A stretch of 32,306 bases of DNA from positions 1 to 32,306 of the forward strand of contig JAGXRV010000017.1 in NCBI GenBank assembly GCA_018335695.1, in the 5' to 3' direction. The translations under genes were made by a program, and so were the position numbers. This document shows, piece after piece, positions 14,606 to 21,867 of the stretch. Source of the DNA: Clostridium sp. (lineage in GTDB: Bacteria > Bacillota > Dethiobacteria > Dethiobacterales > Dethiobacteraceae). A model generated the notes under the pieces. The model was not told the DNA's origin. It did not search any database and saw nothing but the letters and a program-made list of their open reading frames with translations. Within the stretch, counting starts at the first letter, position 1; each line of letters starts with the position of its first letter.

Positions 14606-15418
14606 ATGCACAAAAAAAATTTATGTCTATGGTTTGTTTTTATTGTCTTTTTACTGTTGACACTGACCGGATGCCCCGGACGCGAGACGGCTCCGCCGCC
14701 CTCGCCTGCACCACAGCCGGCTCCTGTTTCATTAACCGTTTCGGCAGCAGCCAGCTTAACCGATGCGCTAAATGAACTGATAGCCATTTACCAAGAAAAA
14801 AATCCTCATGTTACCATCACAACAAACTATGCGGGCTCCGGAGCACTGCAGAGGCAGATTGAGGAAGGAGCACCGGTAGACTTATTTATCTCCGCTGCGC
14901 CAAGGCATATGGACACTCTGGAGGAAGGCAATTTGCTCTTGGCAGGGACAAGGGTTGACATCCTTGGCAATACCATGGTACTGATTGCACGCGAAGGCTT
15001 GGAGTTAGCAGAAGGCTTTGTTTCACTGAAGGAGGATACCGTCAGGAAAATAGCTCTCGGCGAACCTGAGAGCGTGCCTGCCGGCCGCTACGGCAAAGAA
15101 GCGCTTACCTATCTGGGTCTCTGGGATCAACTTGAGCATAAGTTTGTATTTGGCAAAGATGTACGCCAAGTTTTAACTTGGGTGGAAGGCGGCGACGCGG
15201 ATGTAGGTCTGGTATATCTAACCGATGCTAAAACGGCAGCAAACATCGCTGTTCTGGCAACAGCGCCCGAAGGTTCTCACAAGCCGATCCTCTACCCGGC
15301 TGCAGTTATTAAAAACAGCCAAGTGCCGGAAGCGGCGCAAGACTTTCTGACTTTCCTCTCCGGCGCGGAAGCCGACGCCGTTTTTGCAGAATATGGCTTT
15401 ACAGTACCGGCTAACTAA
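14606..15418 (+). CDS. modA: Molybdate/tungstate-binding lipoprotein ModA
   Basis: Substrate-binding protein of the molybdate ABC importer, 270 residues. Signal peptide with lipobox LTLTGC, so lipid-anchored outside the membrane, then a Pro-rich linker (PPPSPAPQPAPV). The binding domain starts LTVSAAASLTDALNELIAIY with the oxyanion-contacting Ser of AASL, then NYAGSGALQRQIEEGAPVDL and FISAAPRHMDTLEEG. C-terminal GDADVGLVYLTDAK is also typical. AAGGAGTG precedes the ATG. It follows the regulator by 13 bases and precedes modB by 18. Molybdate and tungstate cannot be told apart by eye. Confidence 0.95.
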   Translation: MHKKNLCLWFVFIVFLLLTLTGCPGRETAPPPSPAPQPAPVSLTVSAAASLTDALNELIAIYQEKNPHVTITTNYAGSGALQRQIEEGAPVDLFISAAPRHMDTLEEGNLLLAGTRVDILGNTMVLIAREGLELAEGFVSLKEDTVRKIALGEPESVPAGRYGKEALTYLGLWDQLEHKFVFGKDVRQVLTWVEGGDADVGLVYLTDAKTAANIAVLATAPEGSHKPILYPAAVIKNSQVPEAAQDFLTFLSGAEADAVFAEYGFTVPAN

Positions 15419-15436
15419 CGTGAAAGGGGTATTCTT

Positions 15437-16120
15437 TTGGAGCTTTCACCTCTTTTTATCTCACTGCAGACGGCGGCCGCTGCCACAGCGGCTGCCTTTT
15501 TCCCCGGCATTCTCGCGGCGCGCTGGCTTGCCCATACCCCGCCCGGCAAAGGAAAAGCACTGGCAGACGGGCTGTTGATTATGCCGCTGCTTTTGCCGCC
15601 AACTGTAATCGGCTTCCTTCTTCTGCTTATTTTTGGCAATAGAGGTCTGCTTGGACGAACTTTATCCGAGTGGGGGCTGCCGATAGTCTTCACTTGGCCC
15701 GGTGCGGTTATCGCGGCCGCCGTAGTTACTTTCCCGCTGATGTATAGGACGGCTCGTGGTGCTTTTGAACAGGTCGACCCAGACATGCTTGATGCCGCGC
15801 GCACCATGGGCGATACGGAATGGCGCTTGTTTTGGCGGATCTTGCTGCCACTTTCCTGGCCGGGAATTACCTCCGGGATTATTTTGTCCTTCGCACGCGC
15901 ACTGGGCGAATTTGGCGCTACACTGATGCTCGCAGGCAACATTCCGGGCAAAACGCAAACGATGCCCATCGCTATCTATTTTGCCGTGGAGGGCGGCAAA
16001 CGCGATGTAGCACTCGTCTGGACACTGATTATGATTGCTGTTGCCACAACGATTGTTTTGTCACTAAACTACTGGTCTGATCGCCGGCAAAATTTTGCCG
16101 GGCGGCACAAGGGGAAATGA
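15437..16120 (+). CDS. modB: Molybdate ABC transporter permease ModB
   Basis: Inner-membrane permease of 227 residues with five to six hydrophobic segments. The EAA cytoplasmic loop that contacts the ATPase is DAARTMGDTEWRLFWRILLP, followed by SFARALGEFGATLMLAGNIP, both diagnostic of ModB. The TTG start at 15437 is preceded by AAAGGGGT at 6 bases, and no upstream ATG fits. It is separated from modC by a single base, implying coupled translation. Confidence 0.94.
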   Translation: MELSPLFISLQTAAAATAAAFFPGILAARWLAHTPPGKGKALADGLLIMPLLLPPTVIGFLLLLIFGNRGLLGRTLSEWGLPIVFTWPGAVIAAAVVTFPLMYRTARGAFEQVDPDMLDAARTMGDTEWRLFWRILLPLSWPGITSGIILSFARALGEFGATLMLAGNIPGKTQTMPIAIYFAVEGGKRDVALVWTLIMIAVATTIVLSLNYWSDRRQNFAGRHKGK

Positions 16121-16121
16121 G

Positions 16122-17246
16122 ATGGCACTTTATGTAGATATTGAAAAGAATCTGCCCGGGTTTAAACTGAGCGTTTCTTTTACAGCCGCTAAAAATACGT
16201 TAGGCCTGCTAGGCTCAAGCGGCTCGGGCAAAACAATGACCCTGCGCTGTATTGCAGGCCTACTCACGCCAGATCGCGGCAAAATTGTGCTAAACGACAA
16301 AGTGTTTTTCGATGCGAAGAAGGGCATTAACCTGCCAAGCCGCGAACGCAAAGTCGGCTATCTCTTTCAAAATTACGCTCTTTTTCCGCATCTAAATGTG
16401 GAGCAAAATATTTCATTTGGCTTGCGTCATTGCCCCAGACAAGAGCAAAGCAGGCGCGTAGCGGAAATGCTGGAGATGATGAACTTAAAGGGACTAAAAA
16501 ACAGGTATCCACGTCAACTTTCCGGCGGGCAACAGCAACGGGTGGCTCTTGCACGGTCGCTGGTGCTGGAACCGGAAGTTTTGCTGTTGGACGAGCCCTT
16601 TTCTGCGCTGGACGACTGTTTGCGCGACCAATTAGAGGAGCAACTGCGGGAAACGCTGGGAAAATATCATGGCCACTCTCTCTATATCACCCACAATATA
16701 GAGGAAGCTTACCGCATCTGTTCAGAGCTGCTGCTGTTGGAAGAAGGCCGGATTGCTGCTTCAGGTCCTAAAGAAGAATTATTTAGTCGGCCGCCAAACA
16801 CACTAGCCGCCAGACTGACAGGCTGCAAAAATCTTTCACGCGTCCGCCATATTGCCCACGATACGGTGGAAGCACTAGATTGGGGCTGCAGATTGCTATT
16901 GCCCTCTATCAACTCCCCTCTCCCCTCTATCAATTCCCCTCTCCCCACTAAGGGGGGAGAGGGGAAGGGTGAGGGGGGAGATTACTGGATAGGCATCAGA
17001 GAGCACCTGCTATCATTTGTGAACGACAAAACACTTACAAATACCTTTCCCTGTCGTGCGATGAGTGTAAGCGAATCTCCCCATAGCGTCACGCTTACCC
17101 TCCGCCTTGATGGTGCCCACAATCCTCCCGGAGGCAACCTGCAAGCGTTCTTATATAAAGATGCTTGGGAAGTACTGCGCAAGCAACCTTATCCCTGGTT
17201 AGTCCGCTTTGAGCCTGCCAAATTGTTTCTGACAAAGGAAAAGTAA
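16122..17246 (+). CDS. modC: Molybdate ABC transporter ATPase ModC with a repeat-derived insert
   Basis: 374 residues. Walker A GSSGSGKT (31-38), Q loop LFQNYALFPH, signature LSGGQQQR (133-140), Walker B VLLLDEPFSALDD (153-165) and H loop YITHN are intact, so it should hydrolyse ATP for ModB. The C-terminal regulatory part begins near 245 (VEALDWGCRLLL) and resumes after residue 286 (DYWIGIREHLLSF). Between them, 261-286 is a Pro/Gly/Lys-rich run encoded by an in-frame palindromic repeat. ATG 16122 has AAGGGG upstream; an earlier in-frame ATG at 16095 is inside modB. The 3' end overlaps the convergent DUF4198 gene by 58 bases. Confidence 0.94.
   Translation: MALYVDIEKNLPGFKLSVSFTAAKNTLGLLGSSGSGKTMTLRCIAGLLTPDRGKIVLNDKVFFDAKKGINLPSRERKVGYLFQNYALFPHLNVEQNISFGLRHCPRQEQSRRVAEMLEMMNLKGLKNRYPRQLSGGQQQRVALARSLVLEPEVLLLDEPFSALDDCLRDQLEEQLRETLGKYHGHSLYITHNIEEAYRICSELLLLEEGRIAASGPKEELFSRPPNTLAARLTGCKNLSRVRHIAHDTVEALDWGCRLLLPSINSPLPSINSPLPTKGGEGKGEGGDYWIGIREHLLSFVNDKTLTNTFPCRAMSVSESPHSVTLTLRLDGAHNPPGGNLQAFLYKDAWEVLRKQPYPWLVRFEPAKLFLTKEK
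16902..16979. repeat. In-frame palindromic repeat inside modC
   Basis: A 78-base stretch of exactly 26 codons. It has two copies of CCCCTCTATCAAYT followed by CCCCTCTCCCC-ACTAA-GGGGGGAGAGGGG and GGGTGAGGGGG, related to the intergenic elements at 13240, 21760, 26374 and 31356. It encodes LPSINSPLPSINSPLPTKGG and a Gly/Glu/Lys tail in a TOBE-like domain and keeps the frame open. Confidence 0.85.
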
Positions 17247-18094
17247 AAGAAAACTGCTGCTGCTCCAAACAGTAAGCCGACGAAAAAACTCAGGATCGTC
17301 AAAGTATTAACACCGTTTGCTTCGTCAGCGGCTGCCTCAACGACCGCAGGGGCAGGCGCGGCTGAAGGAACAATGGCTGCTTCTTCGGTTGACGTAAACA
17401 ATAAAGTACTCGTGCGTGAAATCCTCGCGTAATCAACCTCTCCCAATCTTCCCTCTTCATCAACCAAGAAATTGGCTTTGACAAGCCACTTGCCGCCGGA
17501 GGGAAGGTTTAACTTAAAGTTGCCGTCTGCAGAAGTCTCCCCGCTCACACCAGCCTCATCCGGACCGTATGCCACAACGACAGCGCCTGGCAGCGGCTCT
17601 CCCTCAAACAATACTTTGCCGCTAAAATATCCGGGAGATATTGTGCCGATATCAGCGGAAGGGATTATTTCAAACGGCAAATCTGTCTTCTGGCTTGATG
17701 TTGCCGGGCCATCGCCAAGAGTATAAACCGTTTTTGCCGAATGGATACTTAGCCTGGTAATCCCGTCGCCAGGGGTGAATGTGCCGGGTTCGCGCTTTGC
17801 CCAGAAAAGATATTCTCCCTCGCCTCTCGGAGTCACAAATGCCCTGCCCTGAACGCCAGCTTCTTCTAGCGGCAATTCCGCCACTTGACCGTCGGGATAC
17901 CTGACAAACAAGCTCAGGTTTTCAATTTTTACGGGATCAAAATAATCTCGCAGATGTCCCCAGGATACATCTACTCTCAGTTGCTTTGCAGTCTCTTTGT
18001 ACTCCACTTCAATCCATAATTCATGAGCTGCGGCTGGGGTAACAAGAAATAAAGATAGCAGGCAGACAGTCATCAGAAAAACCATTCTCTTCAT
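17189..18094 (-). CDS. DUF4198-like exported, membrane-anchored protein
   Basis: 301 residues. The signal peptide (MKRMVFLMTVCLLSLFLVTP, AAA) ends so that the mature protein begins HELWIEVEY, the start expected for DUF4198/periplasmic metal-handling proteins in which the first His may bind metal. Two beta-rich parts follow, the second a carboxypeptidase-regulatory-like domain (YFSGKVLFEGEPLPGAVVVA, GETSADGNFKLNLPSGG). A C-terminal membrane helix (TILSFFVGLLFGAAAVFFYF) and RNN basic tail anchor it. It may assist metal uptake beside the mod genes, but this is inference. It converges on modC and overlaps it by 58 bases. A sigma-H-like site is upstream. Confidence 0.78.
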   Translation of the reverse strand: MKRMVFLMTVCLLSLFLVTPAAAHELWIEVEYKETAKQLRVDVSWGHLRDYFDPVKIENLSLFVRYPDGQVAELPLEEAGVQGRAFVTPRGEGEYLFWAKREPGTFTPGDGITRLSIHSAKTVYTLGDGPATSSQKTDLPFEIIPSADIGTISPGYFSGKVLFEGEPLPGAVVVAYGPDEAGVSGETSADGNFKLNLPSGGKWLVKANFLVDEEGRLGEVDYARISRTSTLLFTSTEEAAIVPSAAPAPAVVEAAADEANGVNTLTILSFFVGLLFGAAAVFFYFSFVRNNLAGSKRTNQG

Positions 18095-18154
18095 TATTCA
18101 GCTCTCCTTATTTAAGTTTAATAACACGTTTTTTCATTTTTGTGACACTGTATT

Positions 18155-18183
18155 ATCTTCTCCTGCTATTCTCTAATTCCTGC
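18155..18183 (-). promoter_or_regulatory. Sigma-H-like promoter of the DUF4198 gene
   Basis: Minus strand: -35 GCAGGAATT (18175-18183), 11-base spacer, -10 GGAGAAGAT (18155-18163). The -10 keeps the GAA but has G in place of T. The site is 61 bases upstream of the ATG. Confidence 0.4.
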
Positions 18184-18202
18184 TTTCAAATTTTAATTTC
18201 TT

Positions 18203-18250
18203 AAAAAAAATTCCCCTCCCTTGGAGGGGTGCCTGTTAGGGCGGGGTGGT
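18203..18250 (-). repeat. 48-bp repeat unit 1 with terminator signature
   Basis: Nearly identical to the unit at 18318-18365 (one mismatch). On the minus strand it ends CCCCTCC-AAG-GGAGGGG-AA followed by eight T, an intrinsic terminator shape. It lies between the spoVA operon and the DUF4198 gene; the 67 bases between the units show nothing else. Confidence 0.85.
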
Positions 18251-18317
18251 ATGCCAGGGGCAGACTGCTCAACACCATTTTCATGAAAGGTGCACATCAA
18301 CGTCTGCCCTAACTGCC

Positions 18318-18365
18318 AAAAAAAATTCCCCTCCTTTGGAGGGGTGCCTGTTAGGGCGGGGTGGT
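18318..18365 (-). terminator. 48-bp repeat unit 2 acting as terminator of the spoVA operon
   Basis: Minus strand: CCCCTCC-AAA-GGAGGGG (18328-18344), then AA and a run of eight T (18318-18325). It starts 7 bases past the stop of the last operon gene, the position of a true terminator, while also being one of two copies of a repeat whose other half reads GGGGTGCCTG, TTAGGGCGGGGTGGT on the plus strand. Confidence 0.75.
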
Positions 18366-18371
18366 TCCTAA

Positions 18372-18572
18372 TTAATTATATTGCGGTTCCTGGTTCTGCA
18401 CATATTGCTGACGCTCCTTTAGAGTCGCCACCGCCCCGTCCAACGTTTGGGCTAACTGCTCAAATGTTTGCTTTGCTTGCTGGTCCTGGGTTTCCAAAGC
18501 AAACATTTTTAAGCTGCTTGCGGCGCTTTCTACTCCGGCAATTACTTGCTGTAGTTGTGTCCCTACCGTCAA
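18372..18572 (-). CDS. DUF1657 protein, distal copy
   Basis: 66 residues, all helical: MTVGTQLQQVIAGVESAASS, then FALETQDQQAKQTFEQLAQT and a final QNQEPQYN. This is the typical length and pattern of DUF1657 proteins, which occur in spore formers in operons with spoVA genes; their role is unknown. TTG start at 18572, 5 bases after a strong GGAGGTG, is the only good site. It is the last gene of the operon; its paralogue is the first gene (21418-21624). Confidence 0.88.
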   Translation of the reverse strand: MTVGTQLQQVIAGVESAASSLKMFALETQDQQAKQTFEQLAQTLDGAVATLKERQQYVQNQEPQYN

Positions 18573-18640
18573 GCTCTCACCTCCTTTGCCTGTTTAGTCA
18601 CTTGCTTGATAACAAGATTTAAGATTTATATATTGCTCTT

Positions 18641-18994
18641 TTAGCCTTTTGGCTTAAAGATAAGGGAAGCCAGAAAACCAAAAATAATGGCTGCGGAAAT
18701 TCCGGCGCTCGTCACTTCAAAAATACCTGTGAGTACTCCAATCATACCGCTATTTTTTGCCTCAGAGAGAGCGCCGCTGACAAGAGCATTGCCAAAACTG
18801 CTGATAGGCATTGTGGCGCCGGCACCGGCAAATTTAATCAACGGGTCGTAAAGGCCAAGGCCTCCCAAAACGGAGCCGGCCACGACCATAGTGACTGTAG
18901 TATGTGCCGGAGTCAGACGGAAATAGTCAAGCATTATTTGCCCGATGACGCAAATCCCGCCGCCCACCAAAAACGCTACTAAAAACTGCTGCAT
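18641..18994 (-). CDS. spoVAE: Stage V sporulation protein AE (SpoVAEb type)
   Basis: A 117-residue integral membrane protein with four hydrophobic segments (FLVAFLVGGGICVIGQIML, VTMVVAGSVLGGLGLYDPL, ISAAIIFGFLASLIF). The FAGAGATMPISSFGNALVSG motif is shared by SpoVAC and SpoVAE. It is part of the inner-membrane channel through which Ca-dipicolinate enters the forespore and leaves at germination. ATG 18994 with GGAGG 8 bases upstream is preferred to a TTG at 19009. It follows spoVAD by 57 bases. Confidence 0.94.
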   Translation of the reverse strand: MQQFLVAFLVGGGICVIGQIMLDYFRLTPAHTTVTMVVAGSVLGGLGLYDPLIKFAGAGATMPISSFGNALVSGALSEAKNSGMIGVLTGIFEVTSAGISAAIIFGFLASLIFKPKG

Positions 18995-19051
18995 AGAATC
19001 AGCCTCCAAGCTGTGAATTACCTCTCGCCATCAATTCCTCTCTTCCGCCCC

Positions 19052-20053
19052 TCACCCTTCTATTGCTACGGCGTGCGCGATGCAGGGGATACTTTCCTTC
19101 TGTTGGTAAGAAAGGGGCGAAAGCAGCGCTCCTGTAGCTACTACCAATATTTTTTTCAGCTCTCCCCTTTTTAATCGGTTCATAAAATGGCCGTAGGTAA
19201 CGGTGGCGGAACAGGCGGCTCCGCTGGCTCCGGAAAACACATTCTGTTCCTCCTTGTAAATGATTAAACCGCAGTCCGTTAATTTTTCCGGCGGAATAAC
19301 AATGCCCTTTTCTGCCAGCATTTCGGCGGCAATAACATGCCCTACTTTCCCCAAATCTCCGGTGGCAATCAAGTCATATTCTGAGGCATCCACGCCAAAG
19401 TCACGGAAATGGCTTAAGATAGTTTCAACCGCAGCAGGAGCCATGGCGGCACCCATATTAAAAGGGTCGGTTATCCCCAAATCAACCACCTTACCGATTG
19501 TGGCTGCCACAACCCGGGAACCTTCTCCTGCCGCAGCGACCAGCGCAACGCCTGCTCCGGTAACTGTCCACTGTGCGGTAGGAGGCAGTTGAGCGCCGTA
19601 TTCAGTCGGATAACGGTACTGCTTATTGACTGCTCCGTTATGGCTGGCGGCAGCAGCCATCACGTAACGGGCGCCGCCGGCGTTAACGATAAACGACGAG
19701 AGAGCCAGCCCTTCCATTGAGCTGGAGCAAGCGCCAAATAAGCCGAAATATGGAATTCCCAGCGTGCGGGCAGCAAAGCTCGAGGTAACAATCTGGTTCG
19801 TCAAATCACCGGAAAAGAAAAACTGAATATCTTCTTTCTTGAGCTTGGCTTTTGTAATAACTCTCTCACAAGCTTCTTCCAGCAGTTTCTTCTCCGCTTT
19901 TTCCAAGCTCTCCTGTCCCATCCAGATGTCATCGTGCAAAATATCGAAGTCTTCCGCTACTGCGCCGTTAGCCTCAAAAGGACCGCCGACAGCGGCAGAG
20001 GCAATAATAACCGGAGCATTGCTAAAGAGCCAGCTCTGATGACCTACAAGCAT
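19052..20053 (-). CDS. spoVAD: Stage V sporulation protein AD
   Basis: A 333-residue soluble protein with a thiolase-like fold (EKKLLEEACERVITKAKLKK, FGACSSSMEGLALSSFIVNA, SGASGAACSATVTYGHFMNR). Characterised SpoVAD binds dipicolinic acid and works with SpoVAC and SpoVAE in its uptake into the developing spore. The start ATG directly follows the spoVAC stop codon (no gap), indicating coupled translation. Length and motifs are as expected, without truncation. Confidence 0.96.
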   Translation of the reverse strand: MLVGHQSWLFSNAPVIIASAAVGGPFEANGAVAEDFDILHDDIWMGQESLEKAEKKLLEEACERVITKAKLKKEDIQFFFSGDLTNQIVTSSFAARTLGIPYFGLFGACSSSMEGLALSSFIVNAGGARYVMAAAASHNGAVNKQYRYPTEYGAQLPPTAQWTVTGAGVALVAAAGEGSRVVAATIGKVVDLGITDPFNMGAAMAPAAVETILSHFRDFGVDASEYDLIATGDLGKVGHVIAAEMLAEKGIVIPPEKLTDCGLIIYKEEQNVFSGASGAACSATVTYGHFMNRLKRGELKKILVVATGALLSPLSYQQKESIPCIAHAVAIEG

Positions 20054-20533
20054 TTACATCCCACCCAGCCAGTCCACTTTAATGCGGATGACGGCAACAA
20101 CAAAGGCTGAAAACACACCGAAAGTAATTACCGGTCCGGCAATTTTAAACATATTGCCGCCCACACCAAGCACATATCCCTCACTGCGATGGTCAATGGC
20201 GGCGGAGGCAACTGTGTTGGCAAAGCCGGTCACCGGGATAATAGTGCCAGCTCCGGCATATTGGGCAAGATGATCGTAAATCCCCAGCCCAGTCAGCAGG
20301 GTGGCGAGAATAATCATTGTTGCCACAGTAGGATTGCCGGCTGTTAGCTCGGTAAAACCAAAATATTTAATATAGAGCCACTGAAAAAACTGGCCGACGA
20401 CACTGATGATGCCGCCTACAAGAAAGGCGCGAAAACAATTAAGCAGGAGGGGTCTTTTCGGTTCCCGCTCTTGCGCGAAGTTTTGGTACGCCTGTTGTTT
20501 GGGTGTCTGCTTTTTTAGTTTTTTGTTTGCCAT
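20054..20533 (-). CDS. spoVAC: Stage V sporulation protein AC
   Basis: A 159-residue membrane protein with four to five hydrophobic segments. It has a basic N terminus (MANKKLKKQTPKQQAYQNFA), the FRAFLVGGIISVVGQFFQWL segment, and the signature YAGAGTIIPVTGFANTVASA. SpoVAC of Bacillus is reported to act as a mechanosensitive channel in dipicolinate release. GGGAGG precedes the ATG. The gene follows the DUF421 gene by 11 bases and abuts spoVAD. Confidence 0.96.
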   Translation of the reverse strand: MANKKLKKQTPKQQAYQNFAQEREPKRPLLLNCFRAFLVGGIISVVGQFFQWLYIKYFGFTELTAGNPTVATMIILATLLTGLGIYDHLAQYAGAGTIIPVTGFANTVASAAIDHRSEGYVLGVGGNMFKIAGPVITFGVFSAFVVAVIRIKVDWLGGM

Positions 20534-20544
20534 CTTCTTCCTCC

Positions 20545-21405
20545 CTAACGTAACAAATGGGGTCGCAACTTTTCCAGAACTTGCTGCAATTTTGCGGAAT
20601 CGTCTGCAAACTGCTTTTTACTCTTTACATCTTCTGTTGCCAAAGAATATTTTGTAAGCTCAGCTTGAGCTTGTTGTAAAGTGGCAAACAGCATTTCCCG
20701 CACAGATGGATTAGGCAGTTGAATCAAATCGTCAAACAAATCCAAGTACAGCTCACCGGCTGAATTTACTTGACCGAGAAAAACATTTTCGAGCGAAACG
20801 CCGCTGCTTTCAAGTTGTGCTTGCAGCCACTGCAGCGTTAAACCCAGCCTTCTCAGCGCATCATGCAAAATTTTACCGTCAAGAATCACTGTCTGCGTTT
20901 CAATCTGCGGCATCACCTTCCATTCCAAGTCGTGAGGCGCTACAGGGCGTTTATCCGCTTTCAGCAACAAACTCAGCTCTCCTGATGTCTCCAGTACGGC
21001 AAATTCCACATCGGCAACACTAAAGACATTTTTTGCTCTTAATCCTTTGAGCAATCCTTCGCCGCTTAATCTCGCCTGCTTTAGATTTTCTTCCATTACT
21101 TTCCCCTGTTTAATAATGATTGCTTCCTTACCATGCAGTATCTGATAGAGCGCCTTACTGTGCAAAGAGAGATAATCTAAAAGCAACGGCAACAACACCC
21201 AGACTGCAAGGGCGGCTAGGGCGAAAGCCATGTTTGGGATAAAATTCGCGGCCAAGAGTGCAGTTATCACAGCAACCACGCTGTAAACCACAAAGTGAAA
21301 CGGGGAAGTTTCAACCGGATGTTTTTTCCCGAGTATGCGGATCGCTACAAACACTAACAGAAAGAGTCCCAATGAGCGTAATAAGCCGTCTACCCAAACT
21401 GGCAT
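20545..21405 (-). CDS. DUF421/YetF-family membrane protein
   Basis: 286 residues. Three N-terminal transmembrane segments (LGLFLLVFVAIRILG, VVYSVVAVITALLAANFIPN, ALAALAVWVLLPLLLDYLSL) precede a cytoplasmic part with the DUF421 core (LHGKEAIIIKQGKVMEENLK, EVKFAVLE-like DVEFAVLETSGELSLLLK). A C-terminal coiled or helical extension (about 215-286) is added. DUF421 proteins accompany spoVA genes in the heat-resistance-linked spoVA-2mob operons of bacilli; the molecular role is unknown. GAGGTG precedes the ATG. It lies 12 bases from the upstream DUF1657 gene and 11 from spoVAC. Confidence 0.87.
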   Translation of the reverse strand: MPVWVDGLLRSLGLFLLVFVAIRILGKKHPVETSPFHFVVYSVVAVITALLAANFIPNMAFALAALAVWVLLPLLLDYLSLHSKALYQILHGKEAIIIKQGKVMEENLKQARLSGEGLLKGLRAKNVFSVADVEFAVLETSGELSLLLKADKRPVAPHDLEWKVMPQIETQTVILDGKILHDALRRLGLTLQWLQAQLESSGVSLENVFLGQVNSAGELYLDLFDDLIQLPNPSVREMLFATLQQAQAELTKYSLATEDVKSKKQFADDSAKLQQVLEKLRPHLLR

Positions 21406-21417
21406 CTCGTCACCTCG

Positions 21418-21624
21418 CTAAAGACTTTTGTATTGAGGTTCGGCTAACTCTATCTCCTGCAGCCGACCTGCCAAATTTTCCACTACTTCCGAAAGGGTGA
21501 CCAACCCTTCCTGAAAGGCGACCTTACTCTGCTCATGGCGCGCTTGTTCAGCATAGAGCCTGATAGTTGCCTCTGCGCCTTTTAACCCGGCTAACGTATT
21601 TTTTAGCTGTGAAGCAATCGTCAT
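21418..21624 (-). CDS. DUF1657 protein, promoter-proximal copy
   Basis: 68 residues: MTIASQLKNTLAGLKGAEAT, then LYAEQARHEQSKVAFQEGLV and a final LAEPQYKSL. It resembles the distal copy in its MTxxxQL start and EPQY end. A GGAGG site precedes the ATG. It opens the operon DUF1657-DUF421-spoVAC-spoVAD-spoVAE-DUF1657. No convincing forespore sigma-G or sigma-F promoter was found in the 63 bases upstream, though one would be expected. Confidence 0.87.
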   Translation of the reverse strand: MTIASQLKNTLAGLKGAEATIRLYAEQARHEQSKVAFQEGLVTLSEVVENLAGRLQEIELAEPQYKSL

Positions 21625-21686
21625 GATACTTTCCTCCCGTGGCTTATTTTTCTCTATTTGAGCCTAAACATACAGAGTAAGAGCAC

Positions 21687-21722
21687 AATAAAAAAGAAAC
21701 TAACTATCTGGCAGTTAGTTTC
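21687..21722 (-). terminator. Intrinsic terminator downstream of the TPR gene
   Basis: Minus strand: GAAACTAACT (21713-21722) pairs perfectly with AGTTAGTTTC (21696-21705), 7-base loop, followed by TTTTTTATT. The repeat block 21760-21835 lies between the TPR stop and this terminator, that is, in the 3' untranslated region. Confidence 0.9.
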
Positions 21723-21759
21723 GTATCTGTGAATATCCCTTACCCTTAAACCTTTTTCC

Positions 21760-21835
21760 CTCACCCTGCCCTCTCCCAAAGGGAGAGGGAGCTTTGTCTC
21801 ACCCTGCCCTCTACCAAAGGAAGAGGGAGCCTTGT
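21760..21835. repeat. Two tandem 38-bp GA/CT palindromic repeats
   Basis: Unit 1 (21760-21797) and unit 2 (21798-21835) both begin CTCACCCTGCCCTCT and end in GGGAGCYTTGT. Unit 1 contains CCCTCTCCC-AAA-GGGAGAGGG; unit 2 has three changes that weaken the palindrome. They are related to the elements at 13240, 26374 and 31356. Confidence 0.88.
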
Positions 21836-21867
21836 TGGCAGGGGAAGAGGAGAATGGTATGCAAAAG

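Noticed and set aside
21625-21690. Sigma-G promoter for the spoVA operon
   Set aside because: GTATG followed by AAAATAA at 18 bases was the best candidate, but the -10 does not fit CATNNTA.
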